Assembly (NCBI GenBank): GCA_951230915.1
Contig: OX579634.1
Coordinates: 48,745,570 to 48,809,569, forward strand
Origin: Antitrichia curtipendula
Lineage: Eukaryota > Streptophyta > Bryopsida > Hypnales > Leucodontaceae
Reading direction: 5' to 3'
Length of the DNA stretch: 64,000 nt
A program made the translations under genes and the position numbers. Below the pieces are notes generated by a model that was not told where the DNA came from, did not search any database, and saw nothing but the letters and a program-made list of their open reading frames with translations. Shown here one piece after another: positions 1 through 11,248 of this stretch. Numbering within the stretch: the first letter of the stretch is position 1; every line of letters begins with the position of its first letter.

Positions 1-406
1 AGCTCTTTCGTCACAGCATATGTATCCGTCAACCCAAGAATCCGGACTCCCTCTCACACACTCTCACTCACAAACCAGTGTACGACTCAATCATCAACGC
101 GATACGCAAAGAGATGATCAAATTGATCTCTAGTAAGCTTCGATTAAATGACAAGAAAGGGAATGACAGGCCAACAAGCCAGCCTGCCCTTAAAAGCAAA
201 CAAAAAGCGGCCAAAAGGCCCACACAAAACCCGGCCAACGGCCAACTACAAATCCGGCTAACGGTCCTAATAACCGTTCCGGCAAAACCGGAAAGCCGTT
301 TGACAGCCTAAAAGTCCGGAACTAGGGGCCCACAGTCCGGGTTACCCGTTTCCGGAAATAACTAATAAGTCAAAATCCTAACTAAAAAGACACCCACCCG
401 CACTAG
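1..406. other. GC-rich flank of the gag-like unit, no gene seen
   Basis: This stretch lies downstream of the minus-strand gag-like frame. It is rich in CCGG and TCCGG words like the neighbouring coding part and unlike the AT-rich DNA that follows later. No convincing coding region, primer-binding site or LTR boundary could be recognised. If a pol region exists it would lie beyond the left edge of the window. Confidence 0.4.
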
Positions 407-2338
407 TCATTTGCGGGGCTTCTTTGTCGATGGTCTGGCCCTAAGATTCGCTGGAGTGGACTTCCGGGCAGTTACCTTTGCTGGAGTCCTCTTCGTTGCC
501 GACCGAGTCCGGATCTGAGGCGGATCAGAATCCGTCCCATCCGATTGGGAGTGAGACTCCGCAGATTCTTCTTCCGTCTCATCGATCTCCAGCGGCTCCT
601 CGATCCTCGTGTGTCGCTGTCGTGTCGTCTTTGTCTCCGTCAAATTAATGACGGTGTTGCCCGGATTCGCTGGTGGTGGAGTGTTCTGCATATGCATAAA
701 CCTGTCCGGATCGGTCCGAGCAGGATTCCGGACACTTGCTGCTGCTATGGCCTCAGCTTCCGTCTCCATCAGCTGGAGAGGCGGAAACAGGTTTACCGCC
801 GCCTGTCTTCCGGTTGTCCCCTCCTGGACGGTGGTCTGCGTGCCTGCTTCTTTCGGCGTTTTAACCTCCGGATAAGTGACCACGTGAGTCGGGATTTCCG
901 GATTCCTCTTTCGCGTTGAAGTTCCGGCTCCATGAGTTTCTTGGAACTCTCCTCCCGGAAGATCAGCGAACATTGCTTGGTCAAGCAGGTTCGGGTCGAG
1001 GCTTCCAATCAACTGTCGCATCTCCTTCAGCACTCCCTCCATCCGGGCCTCGAAATCCGTCAGGATGAGTACGACCTTCGTTCCGGTAATGTGGCCTTGG
1101 GCCACCATCTGTGAGTTCCAGAGTTGGGCCCTCGAGATGGTGCTGGCCGGAAGGTCGATCAGTTCTCCCAGCTTCCGTACTAGAGCCATCGCTTCCGTGG
1201 ACTTCCGGTTCGCGATGTGCATCTCCCGTTCCGACCACTGGTGCTGGCTCCGGAACTGATCCCGTTCCTCCTGAAGACTCCGGATCTGATCGTACAGAAC
1301 CTTGACGTCTTCCGGATTCGGTCTTCGTGCGATGGCGGCCAAGATTTCTCTCTCGTCCTTCACTCCTAACGAATGGCAAACGTCTTGGAGTACTGCTGCC
1401 ATCCGGTCGTTCACCGTCCTCATCGTTCGCAGCCAATGTATGGCGTTCTCGACTGGATCCAACTCCTCGTGCGGGCTTTCCGGCTGGACGGAACCTTCCG
1501 CCACTTGTTTCCCTCGCGCTGTCCGGTCGGTGGACTTCCGCCTACTGGTTCCGGCCTTCTCCGGAGTGGTCTGTGTTTCCTCCGGAACGTCCTCCTCCTC
1601 GGATTCCGGCTCCTCCGGCTGCGGTTCCGGTCTCAGCCCGTACTTGAGGAGATTTTCCCCTTTCTTGTACATAAGTTGCTTCGGCTCGCTCAGGGTTTCC
1701 ATCCGGTGGTACAAGTGGAACAAGTACGGGCTAATGTAACTAGTCTTCCGTCCTGAAATCCCATTCGCTAACTTATCCACAATTGAGTGAATAAGTCCGC
1801 CCCAATTTACGGGTCTTGGAGGCGGGTTAACCCTGTTTCCTTAAGCCCCCAAAATGGTGCAGGCCACCGTGGTGGTCACCCGGCTAGGCTTTTCCGGATA
1901 CAGGATGGGGATCAGGAACTCTAAGAGTTGCTGATCCCGGGCGTACACGCAATCCGTCGCTGCAAACCCCTCTTTTGGGTCGGCGGAGTTCCGGAATCTT
2001 TCCGCCGCGAACTTCTCCGTCCGGCCGGCCCATCCATGCCCCCGGTTCAGTGCAAAGTACGTTCCGGCCCAGAGCTCTTGTGTCCACGCTCTCGGGCGGC
2101 CCCTCACCGTCAACTCATACTGATTGGGAACTCCGTAAAGGAGTTCCTCAATCATTCCTTCACTCTTCAAGTCCCATGGGCGGTGTAAGAATCCGACACA
2201 GCCCATGGTCTCTAAATCCTCCTGCAACTCTCTATGGCGATCCGTATCGAACGGAATCACCGGGCTGACAGTCCGTGCGGTCACCGCCAGTCTACGAGCT
2301 CGAGATTCCGTCATCCTGTCGGTCTTCCGGAGTTGCAC
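407..2338 (-). pseudogene. Gag / plant-mobile-domain-like retroelement protein, one in-frame stop
   Basis: Two long minus-strand frames, 2338-1841 (165 codons) and 1780-407 (457 codons), are in the same reading frame and are separated by a single TAA at 1841-1843; the residues between read on without another stop, so I treat them as one 643-residue frame with one nonsense codon. The N-terminal half (motifs MGCVGFLHRPWDLK, RGRPRAWTQELWAGTYFALN) and the following stretch (SGRKTSYISPYLFHLY) resemble the plant-mobile-domain/gag-like proteins common in plant retroelements; this is family recognition from memory, not a search. The second half holds a predicted coiled coil (around IRSLQEERDQFRSQH), an acidic Glu/Pro tract (PEEPESEEED) and a basic Lys/Thr-rich tail, as expected of a nucleic-acid-binding structural protein. 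No protease, reverse transcriptase or integrase is visible. The start at 2338 follows a TATA box. Codons are strikingly GC-rich compared with the rest of the window. Alternatives are a host domesticated gene or a single-ORF non-autonomous retroelement. Confidence 0.6.
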
Positions 2339-2448
2339 CGACCTTACTTTCGCTTCCTACCTCGATCCTATCTCACCACTCTTTCTCTCACTAAACGTAC
2401 TCGCGAAAATGCCGCAGAGAAAAGAGACCGAATGAGAATGGCGGCGGG

Positions 2449-2456
2449 GTTTATAT
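2449..2456 (-). promoter_or_regulatory. TATA box upstream of the gag-like frame
   Basis: Read on the minus strand this is TATATAAA inside a GC-rich context (CGCTATATAAACC). It sits about 110 bases before the ATG at 2338, a plausible distance for a TATA-driven transcript with a leader of roughly 80 bases. Seen directly in sequence; function inferred. Confidence 0.5.
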
Positions 2457-2459
2457 AGC

Positions 2460-2927
2460 GGCGCGAAACCCTAAGTTCCCGAACCGGTGGAGTTCCCGTA
2501 AGTTCCCTAGCCGGAACCCCTACGATCCGGAACTTCCGACTATCCGGCTACTGGTTCCGGAACACTGTTTTAACCTAATTAGAGTTTTAACTTTCCTACG
2601 AAAGAGTTTTTTTCTAATGTAGGTTTCTAGCGTCTAAACTTCTATACTTATGCAAAAATTTCAAAGTTCTTCTCCTATATATCTCTATTTTATGTATTAA
2701 GTTTAGTTTCCGGATGTTCCGTAACGTTACAAATTCAATAAATGAAGTACATAAATAAATTTACTTTGTACATTCTAGGTCCACAAAATACTCCGTCAGG
2801 TCCACACACTAGCTCACATTCTTAGGAGAAACGAAGTCCACTGCGCCCTTGATACACGACTGCAACAAAATTCCAGAACATGAAGGTCTCAGATGTCGCA
2901 TTATTGGCCACAACATACAACCAAGGT
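2460..2927. other. Non-coding transition from GC-rich unit to AT-rich DNA
   Basis: The CCGG-rich composition persists to about 2570 and then changes abruptly to AT-rich sequence. No gene, terminal repeat or RNA was recognised here. The composition break probably marks one edge of the retroelement-derived unit. Confidence 0.35.
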
Positions 2928-3071
2928 TCACAAAATCCAACTCGCACATTCAATAACTTCCTGCAGAAGTTGTGAATGTCTTACTACATGAGTCAATCTG
3001 AACCACAATGACAGAAGATTCTTCAGCATCATACCATTTGTAATTATTGAACACGCAGAATTTGTAGCTTG

Positions 3072-3143
3072 AGCTCCTGACGTGGATCGACCTTCAGTTC
3101 CTGACGCCGTTTGACCTTCAGCTCCTAACGCTGCTCCAACTGA
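3072..3143. repeat. Three-copy 24-bp minisatellite
   Basis: Three tandem 24-base units begin at 3072, 3096 and 3120 (AGCTCCTGACGTGGATC, AGTTCCTGACGCCGTTT, AGCTCCTAACGCTGCTC). Unit length is a multiple of three; on the minus strand it reads as an eight-residue Gly/Ala/Glu/Ser/Thr repeat, so it could be a disordered linker of a decayed protein. Whether it is coding is unknown. Confidence 0.5.
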
Positions 3144-3215
3144 AAACGAGCGCCGACATGCTGGACAAGACAATGCGGAAGATGTCGATGTCCGACCACG
3201 ATTGTCACTGCAGAA
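3127..3215. repeat. Diverged ~88-bp direct repeat, copy 1
   Basis: This segment matches 3717-3805 in the same orientation, including GGACAAGACAATGCGGAAG against TGACAAGACAATGCAAAAG and GTCCGACCACGA in both. Both strands stay open over parts of each copy (plus strand DKTMRKMSMSDHD against DKTMQKLSLSDHD). The two copies bracket the C2-domain fragment, about 590 bases apart. Confidence 0.55.
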
Positions 3216-3232
3216 AACAGTCATCTCCACGT

Positions 3233-3496
3233 TTACACATCGGCAACGAAAACAAATCTTTGAAACTCCGAAATCGGCAGTATACTAGCCGGCATTCGAA
3301 TCTCCACCGTCATCCAATTTCCTACATTGGCATTGATCGAGCCACAAGACTCCAAAACGACTAGCAACAAAGCAGCAGAAGCAAAAGAGGGAGATTCAAA
3401 AACCACACAGTAAGCATTCGATGATCCTTGGCTGTCTTTGGGCACAAGATCCCTAGCCGAGGTCACCTCCACCAGAAGCTTCCGACCAATCGCCAT
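3233..3496 (-). CDS. C2-domain N-terminal fragment (MCTP/QUIRKY-like start)
   Basis: The minus-strand frame starts MAIGRKLLVEVTSARDLVPK and continues DSQGSSNAYCVV, which matches the first strands and first calcium-binding loop of the N-terminal C2 domain of plant multi-C2 transmembrane proteins (typically KLVVEVVxAxxLxPKDGxGSSxxYVxV). These proteins act at ER-plasma membrane contacts and plasmodesmata. Similarity stops after about 32 residues, near 3400, where the family usually continues DFDxQ; the rest of the frame is not C2-like. Either an intron begins near 3400 (a GT lies within TGTGTGGTTTTT) or only a fragment survives. No downstream C2 or transmembrane segments were found. It lies on the same strand as the broken CRAL-TRIO exons and between two direct repeats. 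Confidence 0.5.
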   Translation of the reverse strand: MAIGRKLLVEVTSARDLVPKDSQGSSNAYCVVFESPSFASAALLLVVLESCGSINANVGNWMTVEIRMPASILPISEFQRFVFVADV

Positions 3497-3716
3497 AGCT
3501 AAGCACCTGCACTACCACCACCGAGCTACCAATAAGCAGCACAATTCAACCAACACATTTTGTCGTACCCCCAGCCCCCCACCCCAAATCTCTACTGCTT
3601 TCCATCAATTGCAGTCAAAGCCTGCCCTTTGCCGCAGGAGTAGCCATAATCGAAGTCGGTCGACTCCAGCTACAGCGAAGCTCAAACATGAGCACTGAAA
3701 GCAACACGGCGGCGCA

Positions 3717-3805
3717 CCAACTACAAATGAGCGTCGATGTGCCTGACAAGACAATGCAAAAGCTCTCGCTGTCCGACCACGACAGTCACTGCGAGTCGAA
3801 GCAAA
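3717..3805. repeat. Diverged ~88-bp direct repeat, copy 2
   Basis: Second copy of the repeat at 3127-3215. A plus-strand frame (3688-4083, 131 codons) and a minus-strand frame (3605-3856) both cross it, and neither is recognised. Confidence 0.5.
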
Positions 3806-4338
3806 TGATGATTGACCTGGTGCCCGTGCCAACTGCGATTCAAATTCTGGGAGCATGCAATCTGGCGTGCTCCGCCTTCGTCACCCACAGGCTCTATCTG
3901 GCTTTGTCCTGGACTGCAGTCTCTGTTAACATTGGAAATGTGCACTTCCAGAGAACGGTGCTTACTAGACAGAGAAACGGAAGGAACAAATGGTTAAAGA
4001 ACCCTACGGTAAAAGTGGCAACCTCAAGCAAAAACAGAAGGGGAACGAAGGAGATCGACAACGTACCCGAACGAGAAGGCTGATGACACATATTCCTCCG
4101 TCAATCCTTCAACGCACACACCCGTCTTGGGGTCTTCCTTGATTTGTTCAAGCAATTCGTGGTTAGAACCTTCATATGGCCATGCCACGGCATCTGAAAA
4201 TTCAGGAGACATGCAACAGACGGTACAAGAACAAACCATGAGACTCTGTTGAGAAGGCTGCAGCAGATCGGTAATTTCTTCGTTGCATATCTGACACAAC
4301 TTCCATGTCCCTTTTGTGGATTGAAGGGGTAAGCTTAC

Positions 4339-5569
4339 GTTGCCAAAAAACTCTGTTGTCGCTATGCGCCACAACTGCTCCGTCATTGATGGAGGGAGTA
4401 TTATTCCACTACTCTTTAATTTGAAGCTCTTGGGAATGGTATCAGGAGTGAAGTAATCATTTCGCACATCGTCTGCAGAGCAGAATCGAATCTGCAAACA
4501 AGAGCCCACTCACGGCAAATCACTTAAACTCGTTAAGAAACTGGGACTGCTACTAATATTCAAGGGTTTTTGAGAACTCTACTGGAGACGAAGAGAATTG
4601 ATTGGCATCCAAAATATGTAAACTCTTCAACAGGTTCATCATCATCATCATCATCAAATTATGCTGATTGATAAAAACGCTACTCAATTTAATTGTCATG
4701 TGTCATCCAAAGGTGCAACTTAGAACTGTTTGACGATCGATGATCAGCAAAACACATCCACACCGAAGTGATGGAGTTTGTGGCCACAGAAAGTTGTGAG
4801 AGCAAACGAACCAAAGTTGCGATGAAGAGGATAACTTACCAAGGCAGCATACTTCCCGACCCATGGTTTGATCATAGTCCATCCCGGTTGAAATACGAAA
4901 GGGGCATCCATGAACAGCACTTGCCCCAGCCTCTTTGGATATTACTTAAAGAATAGATCAATCTGTGCGTGCGAGAAGAAAATTAAGCTCCCTCATACAA
5001 GCAATAACTGAGCATAACAGATTGATAAACCAAGGGGTTTTTTGTATCAAACTGACTTGGATAAGCCTTTGATGAAGGGTCCTTACCAGGAACTTGGTGA
5101 ACTTCAGATCTCCATTTTTTTGCTTGAAGCCTCTCAAGTCAAAGATGCCCAAAAATGTTTCGCAGCCAGGTGGTAGTTGCATGAGAGCCTTCTCTATCAA
5201 ATACACGCAGTGCCTCTCACTCTCTATTAATTGTTCATCCTGTAAACAAAACACAAAAAACGTTAAAATTCTGCATCTGCAACTCAGGAAAGTACGATTC
5301 ATTCGGGTCTCGATTGAACTCTATGAGAAAATTCGCACCACTCAATTTTATTTTATTTTCCGATCACAAAAGGGCAACACAGTGAAATCAAATAAGTAAG
5401 AGTACTAGAAAAGCGTACAATTGGAAAATGTTTAGCTGACGTGACAACGATGACTGGCTTTCCATTTACGGCAGGAGAAGTGTGCAAGTAAACTTCGCCT
5501 GAGGCTGCAACCCTGCTAATTGATGCCTCTGAAATCTCATCCACGCCAAACTCCCTTCGCCAATCCTGT
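4339..5569 (-). pseudogene. CRAL-TRIO (Sec14-like) lipid-transfer gene fragment with one stop
   Basis: Four minus-strand exons can be placed with GT-AG borders and compatible phases: 5569-5419, 5239-5087, 4962-4840 and 4491-4339. In order they encode RQDWRREFGV..., then QLPPGCETFLGIFDLRGF, then [20 protein letters not shown] with [14 protein letters not shown], then RFCSADDVRNDYF. This is the core of a plant CRAL-TRIO domain (lipid-binding pocket, the FD.RG strand, the YPxRL.xxxxxDAPxxFxxxW helix and the PWV hinge). The third exon contains an in-frame TAA at 4944-4942, just before YPKRL, where the family normally has tyrosine. The N-terminal CRAL-TRIO-N helices are not seen upstream, and the frame after 4339 (open to 4024) is unrelated to the domain, so the copy also seems truncated at both ends. 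Choosing a later splice acceptor could avoid the stop only by losing conserved residues. Known family role: phosphoinositide or hydrophobic ligand transfer at membranes. Confidence 0.7.
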
Positions 5570-8095
5570 CTAATAACAAAATGACTAGCATTCAAATATC
5601 AGTATTCGCATGACATCGATTTCAGGGTTGTGACCATCCCAGGTCTCCAAAATTGATTTTTTAGCCTTCATGACTCAAAAAACTATCTTGACATCATATG
5701 CCTGCATGCTTAATGCTTATTGAAATGAAATGTGTAAATAATAGTGTAAGATGGCGGTGACCAGCACATCTAAGTTTGAACGCCTACAAGAGTTTTGATC
5801 GCACACAGAAACGATCAGTGGGAGAAAAACGTTGGGTCTTCCATTGATCGTATCAGTTGGCAGATCGATTGGCCATATCAATTTGCACTTGTACATCAAT
5901 ACCTTCAAAAAATGTAAAAGAACAGCGGCATTGATATTGCAACTGCTTCTCCACGTTGCTTCTGTCTTCCTGCATGAAGACAGCATTCGTTACACGAAGT
6001 AAGGCGACGCCTGGCAACAACGGTGACAAAGCATACAAAAACACCGAAAAAGCATACCGAAATCGCCATTCTCAAAAACTATTTTGAACGCCTTATTGTT
6101 TTGCGCCGACGAATTCAAAGCCCAGAGAACATGAAACTGCCACAAGCCACACAAAACAACGAAGAAGCATACCAAAATCAAAATCGAAAGAGAAAAAAAG
6201 ACTCTAATGTAACCCTACTTCAACAGCCTAAAATTCTAAAATACACAGAAGCAAAGAGAAAGCGTGTGCAAGTGAAGGGATCGCGGCGCTTACCTACAGC
6301 AGCGACATGAAAGGCAACTGCAGTGGCAGGGATGGGGAGCCTTCCGTGAAACCCTTGCGACCACCACCAAGCAAGAGCGACACTAGCGAAATCCGAGGAC
6401 GTACAGCAGCAAGCGGGCAATGGAGCCACCTCAGAAGCACCGGCATGAACAAGGGAACCATGCCGCCTTGCAATGTAAAAACACTCCGCCGGCGCGGCCA
6501 AAGGCAAGTGAAAGAAGCAGCGACTCCAAGCAGATGGCTGCGAATGACGAAAATGGCCAACGACGCGTTGTCATGTAGCGCACAAATTGGAAGCCAGAGA
6601 AGCTAAATTTCAATGCTCTGCACATTGCTTTGATGAAAACAGGGATTGCAGAAGCGGCGCGCCTTGGATTCCATCACAACAACAGCAACGCGCCGTGGAG
6701 GAGAAATCAGATGGCTGCAACGGCTATTTCTTAACTACCTTTCTGACTTTGTGCAGACACGTCAGGAATTTCGAACTATAGTATGAGCGATTTTAGGACT
6801 ACTAGGGTGGGTATCCAAGAACCTCATCGGCCGCGGATTCATTACCTGACACATTGTTCTTCAATTCCCCTCACGCGATTCATGCAGCTCTGTACTTGTG
6901 CAGGGCTACCTACCTACTTCTCCAGCATGCTCCATTTTGGACACTACTTGCACGCTTTTTGAAACTTTCAAGAGGAATTTGAAACCGCTTTCATCTTCTC
7001 TTGCACTGCTCTGCTTTATTTATAGTCGTTTGCCAATTCCTTACAGCTCCCCTCTATGACCACAAATAGCGCCCTAGGCACTGTTCACTTTGAAAATTTG
7101 TATCTAATTTACTTTAACTCAGAAAATTACACTTTAAATTGCAATTCATTTCTTCTCCACTTTTCTCTCTACGAAAAAATAAATAAATTCCCACGGCCAG
7201 CTGTCCCTCCTCCAGCTCTGTTTTTCTCCTTAGATGCTCCATTTCTGAGCCTCCTACCTTACTCATACTCCAGAAATTTCAGCCATCAATCACTTCGTTT
7301 TGATAATGGATTGTCTAAGGCCAAGTTGAGGATTTTTAGATACCCCATTTTTTTCGTCAATCAGTAGTCATTACCTTATGATATTGGACCTGATTAAAGC
7401 TAAAATGTGGAATTTGTTATACATCCAACTTTTTATTAATAGCCCTTGTTCATTCTCCTTTTGATCAAGGAATTGATCAGACTTACTGTCGATCTAGTTT
7501 ACAGTGACGTTCAATGTGCTGAAAATGATAGGCTCTTGGTTTAGTTCTTTACACATATGTTCGTAATATAAGTCCTAACTGGACTTAAAAAAACGGATAA
7601 GTAAAGAATCATACTTTATCTTCTCTGAGCAAAAGGACTTCATGGTTAAATACTAGAATGATTCCTATTTCCTAAACTAAGTGAGATTTTTGAATGGGAG
7701 GTAGAATCTGAATTCAGTTAGAGAAGTATTCAAAAAAACCTTTAAAATTTTTATTTTTTTTTTAAATTTAAAATTCAAAATCTATATAAAGAATCCAAAG
7801 TTTTGTTTGCACGTGGTTTCTAATAGATACTCTATGTGAACTCCCCAAGAAAGAAAACTGAAAGACTTCAAATTACTTTTGCAATTTTAACACCCTCGTG
7901 ATCAGACATTATAATCTTTCAATCTGTAAGTTATATTGTTGTGTTACGTTTTTTTCTATGTAATCTTTAACATATTTAGTTTGAATTTGTATGGTTACAA
8001 TTTTAAAAAGTGATAAAATTTATATAAATTCTATTTTTTTGTTCAATTTAGAGCAAATTCTAAGAAGCTCAATAAAAGTCTTAAATCTTTAGGGG
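5570..8095. other. No confident gene; AT content rises through the stretch
   Basis: Short frames on both strands between 5570 and 6780 (for example 6294-6560 minus and 6307-6606 plus) overlap each other and match nothing I recognise. From about 7060 the sequence is AT-rich with homopolymer runs. The last few hundred bases before 8099 belong to an inverted copy of the TTAA-bounded repeat family. Confidence 0.4.
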
Positions 8096-8099
8096 TTAA
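7880..8099 (-). mobile_element. TTAA-family element, one terminus (inverted copy)
   Basis: Read on the minus strand the element begins at TTAA (8099-8096) followed by CCCCTAAAG and continues with TTAGAATTTGCTCTAAATTG, AACCATACAAATTCAAAC and GATTGAAAGATTATAATGT. The same words occur in the same order just inside the left end of the intact element at 14342 (TTAGAATTTGCTCTAAATTG, AACCGTACAAATTCAA, GATTGAAAGATTATTATGT). The other terminus was not located. Confidence 0.55.
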
Positions 8100-9605
8100 A
8101 TGTCCTCTTAAATAGTAGCCACACATTAGATGAAATTTGGCTAGTCTACAGGGTTGTAAGATCCCCCGAGTTCCTGGACTGAGGAAAATCACCCAAAGCA
8201 GTAGGCTGAAATAGTAGAGTAACTGCCATGTTGGATAATATTTTAAATTTTTTTAATTTAATTTAATTTTTTAAGTTATTTTTTAATATATTTTATTCTG
8301 GACAACATTGGCCGGTTCACAACACGGTGAATGATTGGGTTTAAAATGGCCCTCCAATGCCCCCAAAAAACATCTAATATTTATGAATTTCCTTAATTTT
8401 ATTTGAGAGCAATTTGGGCTATATGCTACTCTACTAGGTCCTGCCAAAATATGGCATGTTAGATGCCACTTTATAGTTGTTGGTAGCTATATGGGCATTG
8501 TGGGGCTTTAGAGAATGATAATTATTTTGCTATTAAAGTCATGTTTATCTAAAAGTAGTATGGGACTCTTATATGTTTAGGAGATAATGGAAAAACACTA
8601 ATAGGGGCCTAAATATATAAATCTTTTGTATACAATCAATTGAAATATCATTTTGTGTATAATGATTTTTTATTGGGGATGCTAACAATGAAGATAAAAA
8701 TACTATGTCACTAATAATGAAATACTATGTTGGTCATTCAATGAAGTATTAGTGTAAAGTGAACTTAGATCAAGAGCTAAAGAACAAGAGCCAATATTAT
8801 CATCCATTATTCATCCTTGGTAGTGTAAAGTGAAGTTAGACATGTCCCTTGGAAAAAAAATACAAAATTTAATCTTAAAGCTTCATTCAATTGTATAAAG
8901 TATAAAATATTTTGTAAATGACCATGCCATTATTTTAGTCTATTTTTAAGATGTAATTAGCACTATAAAATTAAATTATACAAAATACTAATTTCATTGA
9001 TTATGATAAATGCTTCAATAAAACTTTAATTTTTGCATTAAAACTAAAATTATTTATGAGAAAATATATTTCCACAATAAAACAACAATCCAACAATATA
9101 AAGATGTACTTCAATAGTAAAAATTAGATTTGAACACAACAATAAAATAGAAGTAAAATAATATTTATAATAGTAAACAACATTCAAAAAGGACAAAAAT
9201 AAACCAATAAACTTTATTGAAATGGCTAGGTCACCCTGAAAATCTAATGAGAGAACCATTTAAAGTTGTCTTGCTACACAATCCAAAAGATTATGAAACC
9301 TTATCCATTTTAGAACATGTAGGATTCCATATTACTTTATCATCCATTCTAAGCCTTGGTCACTCTTCATTTATGAAGCGTACTATACAGCAAATTTGGA
9401 CCGACTTTTTTTCTTACAATTACAGTGTTCTAAATGCTTTGATAATGGCCCTTGGTTAGTAGTGTAAATTGGGTCTGATAACTAAATCATTATTGTTACA
9501 AAATGATTAGCTATTTATGACTTATTTAGATTTGCATGCCAACTAGATTTAATGTTGGAATTAAGTGTTTGGTACCAACATTCTACTCTTTCTCGTTGCT
9601 TTTCC
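8100..9605. other. AT-rich DNA, no gene seen
   Basis: Low-complexity AT-rich sequence. An 80-codon plus-strand frame at 9217-9459 has no recognisable motif and is of a length expected by chance here. Confidence 0.35.
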
Positions 9606-10928
9606 TTAACACCTCACTGCCCAAGGCCTAACCATGTCAAAAAACAATCTTGTTTTTCAAGTGTTGTAAGTCTAAATGTGAGTAAGGTATGAAAATCTCA
9701 ACCGTACAATCTTATAGTGTGCATGTTTTAGACAATATAAATCAAATTTGGGGTCATTTGATCGTATAGATTGAAAGATTATAGTGTTTTAGTGTTGAAA
9801 AAGGATACTGAAATTTTCCTAAAAACACATTTGGAGGTGACTTTCGATTTCTAAACCTACTCAAATTTAAAAACTTTAAACTTCAAAGTGATTCAAAACC
9901 AAAAAGACAAATACTCTGGTAGAAGAAAAAAATCATTCAATTGACTCATTGCATTTGCAAAATTGTTTTGAAATGTCAAAAAATAGTGCAAAAAGTAGCA
10001 AAAAAACCCATCTATGGCTGAACCTACCTCTACTAAAATGCTTCTCAGTCAATCATAAACTATTGGATTGATATGAAATGTTTACCACAAGAACTAGACT
10101 AGAATGCGCAACTTTTCCAACAAAATTATTGAAAACAAACCCTATTTGAAGATGTTATAAGCCACCAAAGTTCACTGTAATGCAAAAATGTCTAGATTTT
10201 GAACTTTGAGTTGCTTTTGAGAATTCAAAACAACTTGGATTGACATGAAAATAAGTTACCACAATAAGTAGATTTTATGGCGAACAAAACTTAACAAATT
10301 TTATTGAAAACTAACATTTGATGAAAAAGATATAAGCCCCAAAGTTGCAACCATCTCAATGCAGTGTAGTGAACTCAAATTGAACCTGATAAATTCGAAT
10401 GGCTTTCAAAAACTCAGTACATCTTAGATAGATCTGAAAATTTTACCACAAAAAATAGACTAGTGTGCGCAACTTTACCAACAACTTTTATTGAATTTGA
10501 ACATCGGATGCAAAAGTTACAGCACTTTGAAGCTGACTGTTAGATTGTGTGAGGATACTTTTGGTCCCTTTGGGCGGTGAAGGGTTAAAAGCCGTAATAT
10601 GCATAACCCCAATCAATTTACAACTTCTCAAAATCTACTCTGCAACTCTAACTTTACAATGAATTTCTAATATAATTTTTTTCTCTAAGATCTAGTGTAT
10701 TTGAGACTTGTTTCCAAGAGTTCTCAACACTAAGAAAAAATCAAAGATTTGCAATGAACACGTTTGCACAAAATCTTGAATTAAAAAATCATAATGATTC
10801 ATTTTCAGAAACCGATTTTTGTTGCTGAAACTACACTTCAAAATGAACTCCTCTGAAAAAGAAAATGCTAAAAGTAGTAAAAACTAGGTCACTGGTTTTT
10901 ATTTTAGCCTTTGAAGTTTGTCGACACC
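9606..10928 (+). mobile_element. TTAA-family element with left terminus, right end interrupted
   Basis: The left end is TTAACACCTCACTGCCCAAGG at 9606, matching the TTAACCCCTAAATGCCCAAGG end of the copy at 14342. The right part (10545-10928) matches the intact copy over CATAACCCCAATCAATTTA, AAGATCTAGTGTATTTGAG, TTGCACAAAATCTTGAATT and GTCGACACC. The match stops at about 10928, where a GC-richer segment begins, and the expected GGGCATTTAGGGGTTAA end is missing. The middle contains three diverged modules of about 170 bp. No transposase frame is present, so the copy is non-autonomous. Confidence 0.6.
10020..10535. repeat. Three diverged ~170-bp modules inside the TTAA element
   Basis: Three successive segments each contain a TTACCACAA-TAGACTAG/TAGATTTTA-GCGCAACTTT/GCGAACAAAAC-TTATTGAA-ATTTGA/GGATG series followed by a TTATAAGCC or TTACAGCAC word. 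Spacing is about 165-180 bases. Related modules with AAAGTTATGG words occur in the elements at 39814 and 18801. Confidence 0.5.
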
Positions 10929-11248
10929 CGCGTGGATGCTGTTGGGAACATGGGATGGTTTTATTTATTTATTTAGCAATTTGCCAATGGTCCAGTGCCC
11001 GACCAGATACTGTTTGTTTCCAACCAACATGCTCCCCTTGCGGACGGGACGGGATATGCCGGGATTTCATTCTTCCTTTTTCTATTATCGAAGGATTTCC
11101 TGGATCCGCTCCATTCAACCGGTCGCCATGCACCACGTGGGACTCTGGGATTGGAGACCTCGCTTGCTATCCACCCCGCTAAACTTAGTTTCGCATTTGC
11201 AGGCAAAAAAAACCCGAAAGGAAATGCTCAAGGTAAGGTAAATGTAAC
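10929..11248. other. GC-richer insert with overlapping short frames
   Basis: About 320 bases of clearly higher GC than the surroundings begin exactly where the TTAA element stops matching its relatives, and run to the next inverted-repeat element. Frames of 77-107 codons on both strands overlap and none is recognised. It contains a short TTTA run (about 10962-10974). Confidence 0.35.

Noticed and set aside
545..1756. Long plus-strand frames opposite the gag-like gene
   Set aside because: They are GC-driven shadow frames; the protein-like motifs, coiled coil and TATA box all belong to the minus strand.
9217..9459. 80-codon plus frame in AT-rich DNA
   Set aside because: No motif or splice context, and frames of this length are common by chance here.
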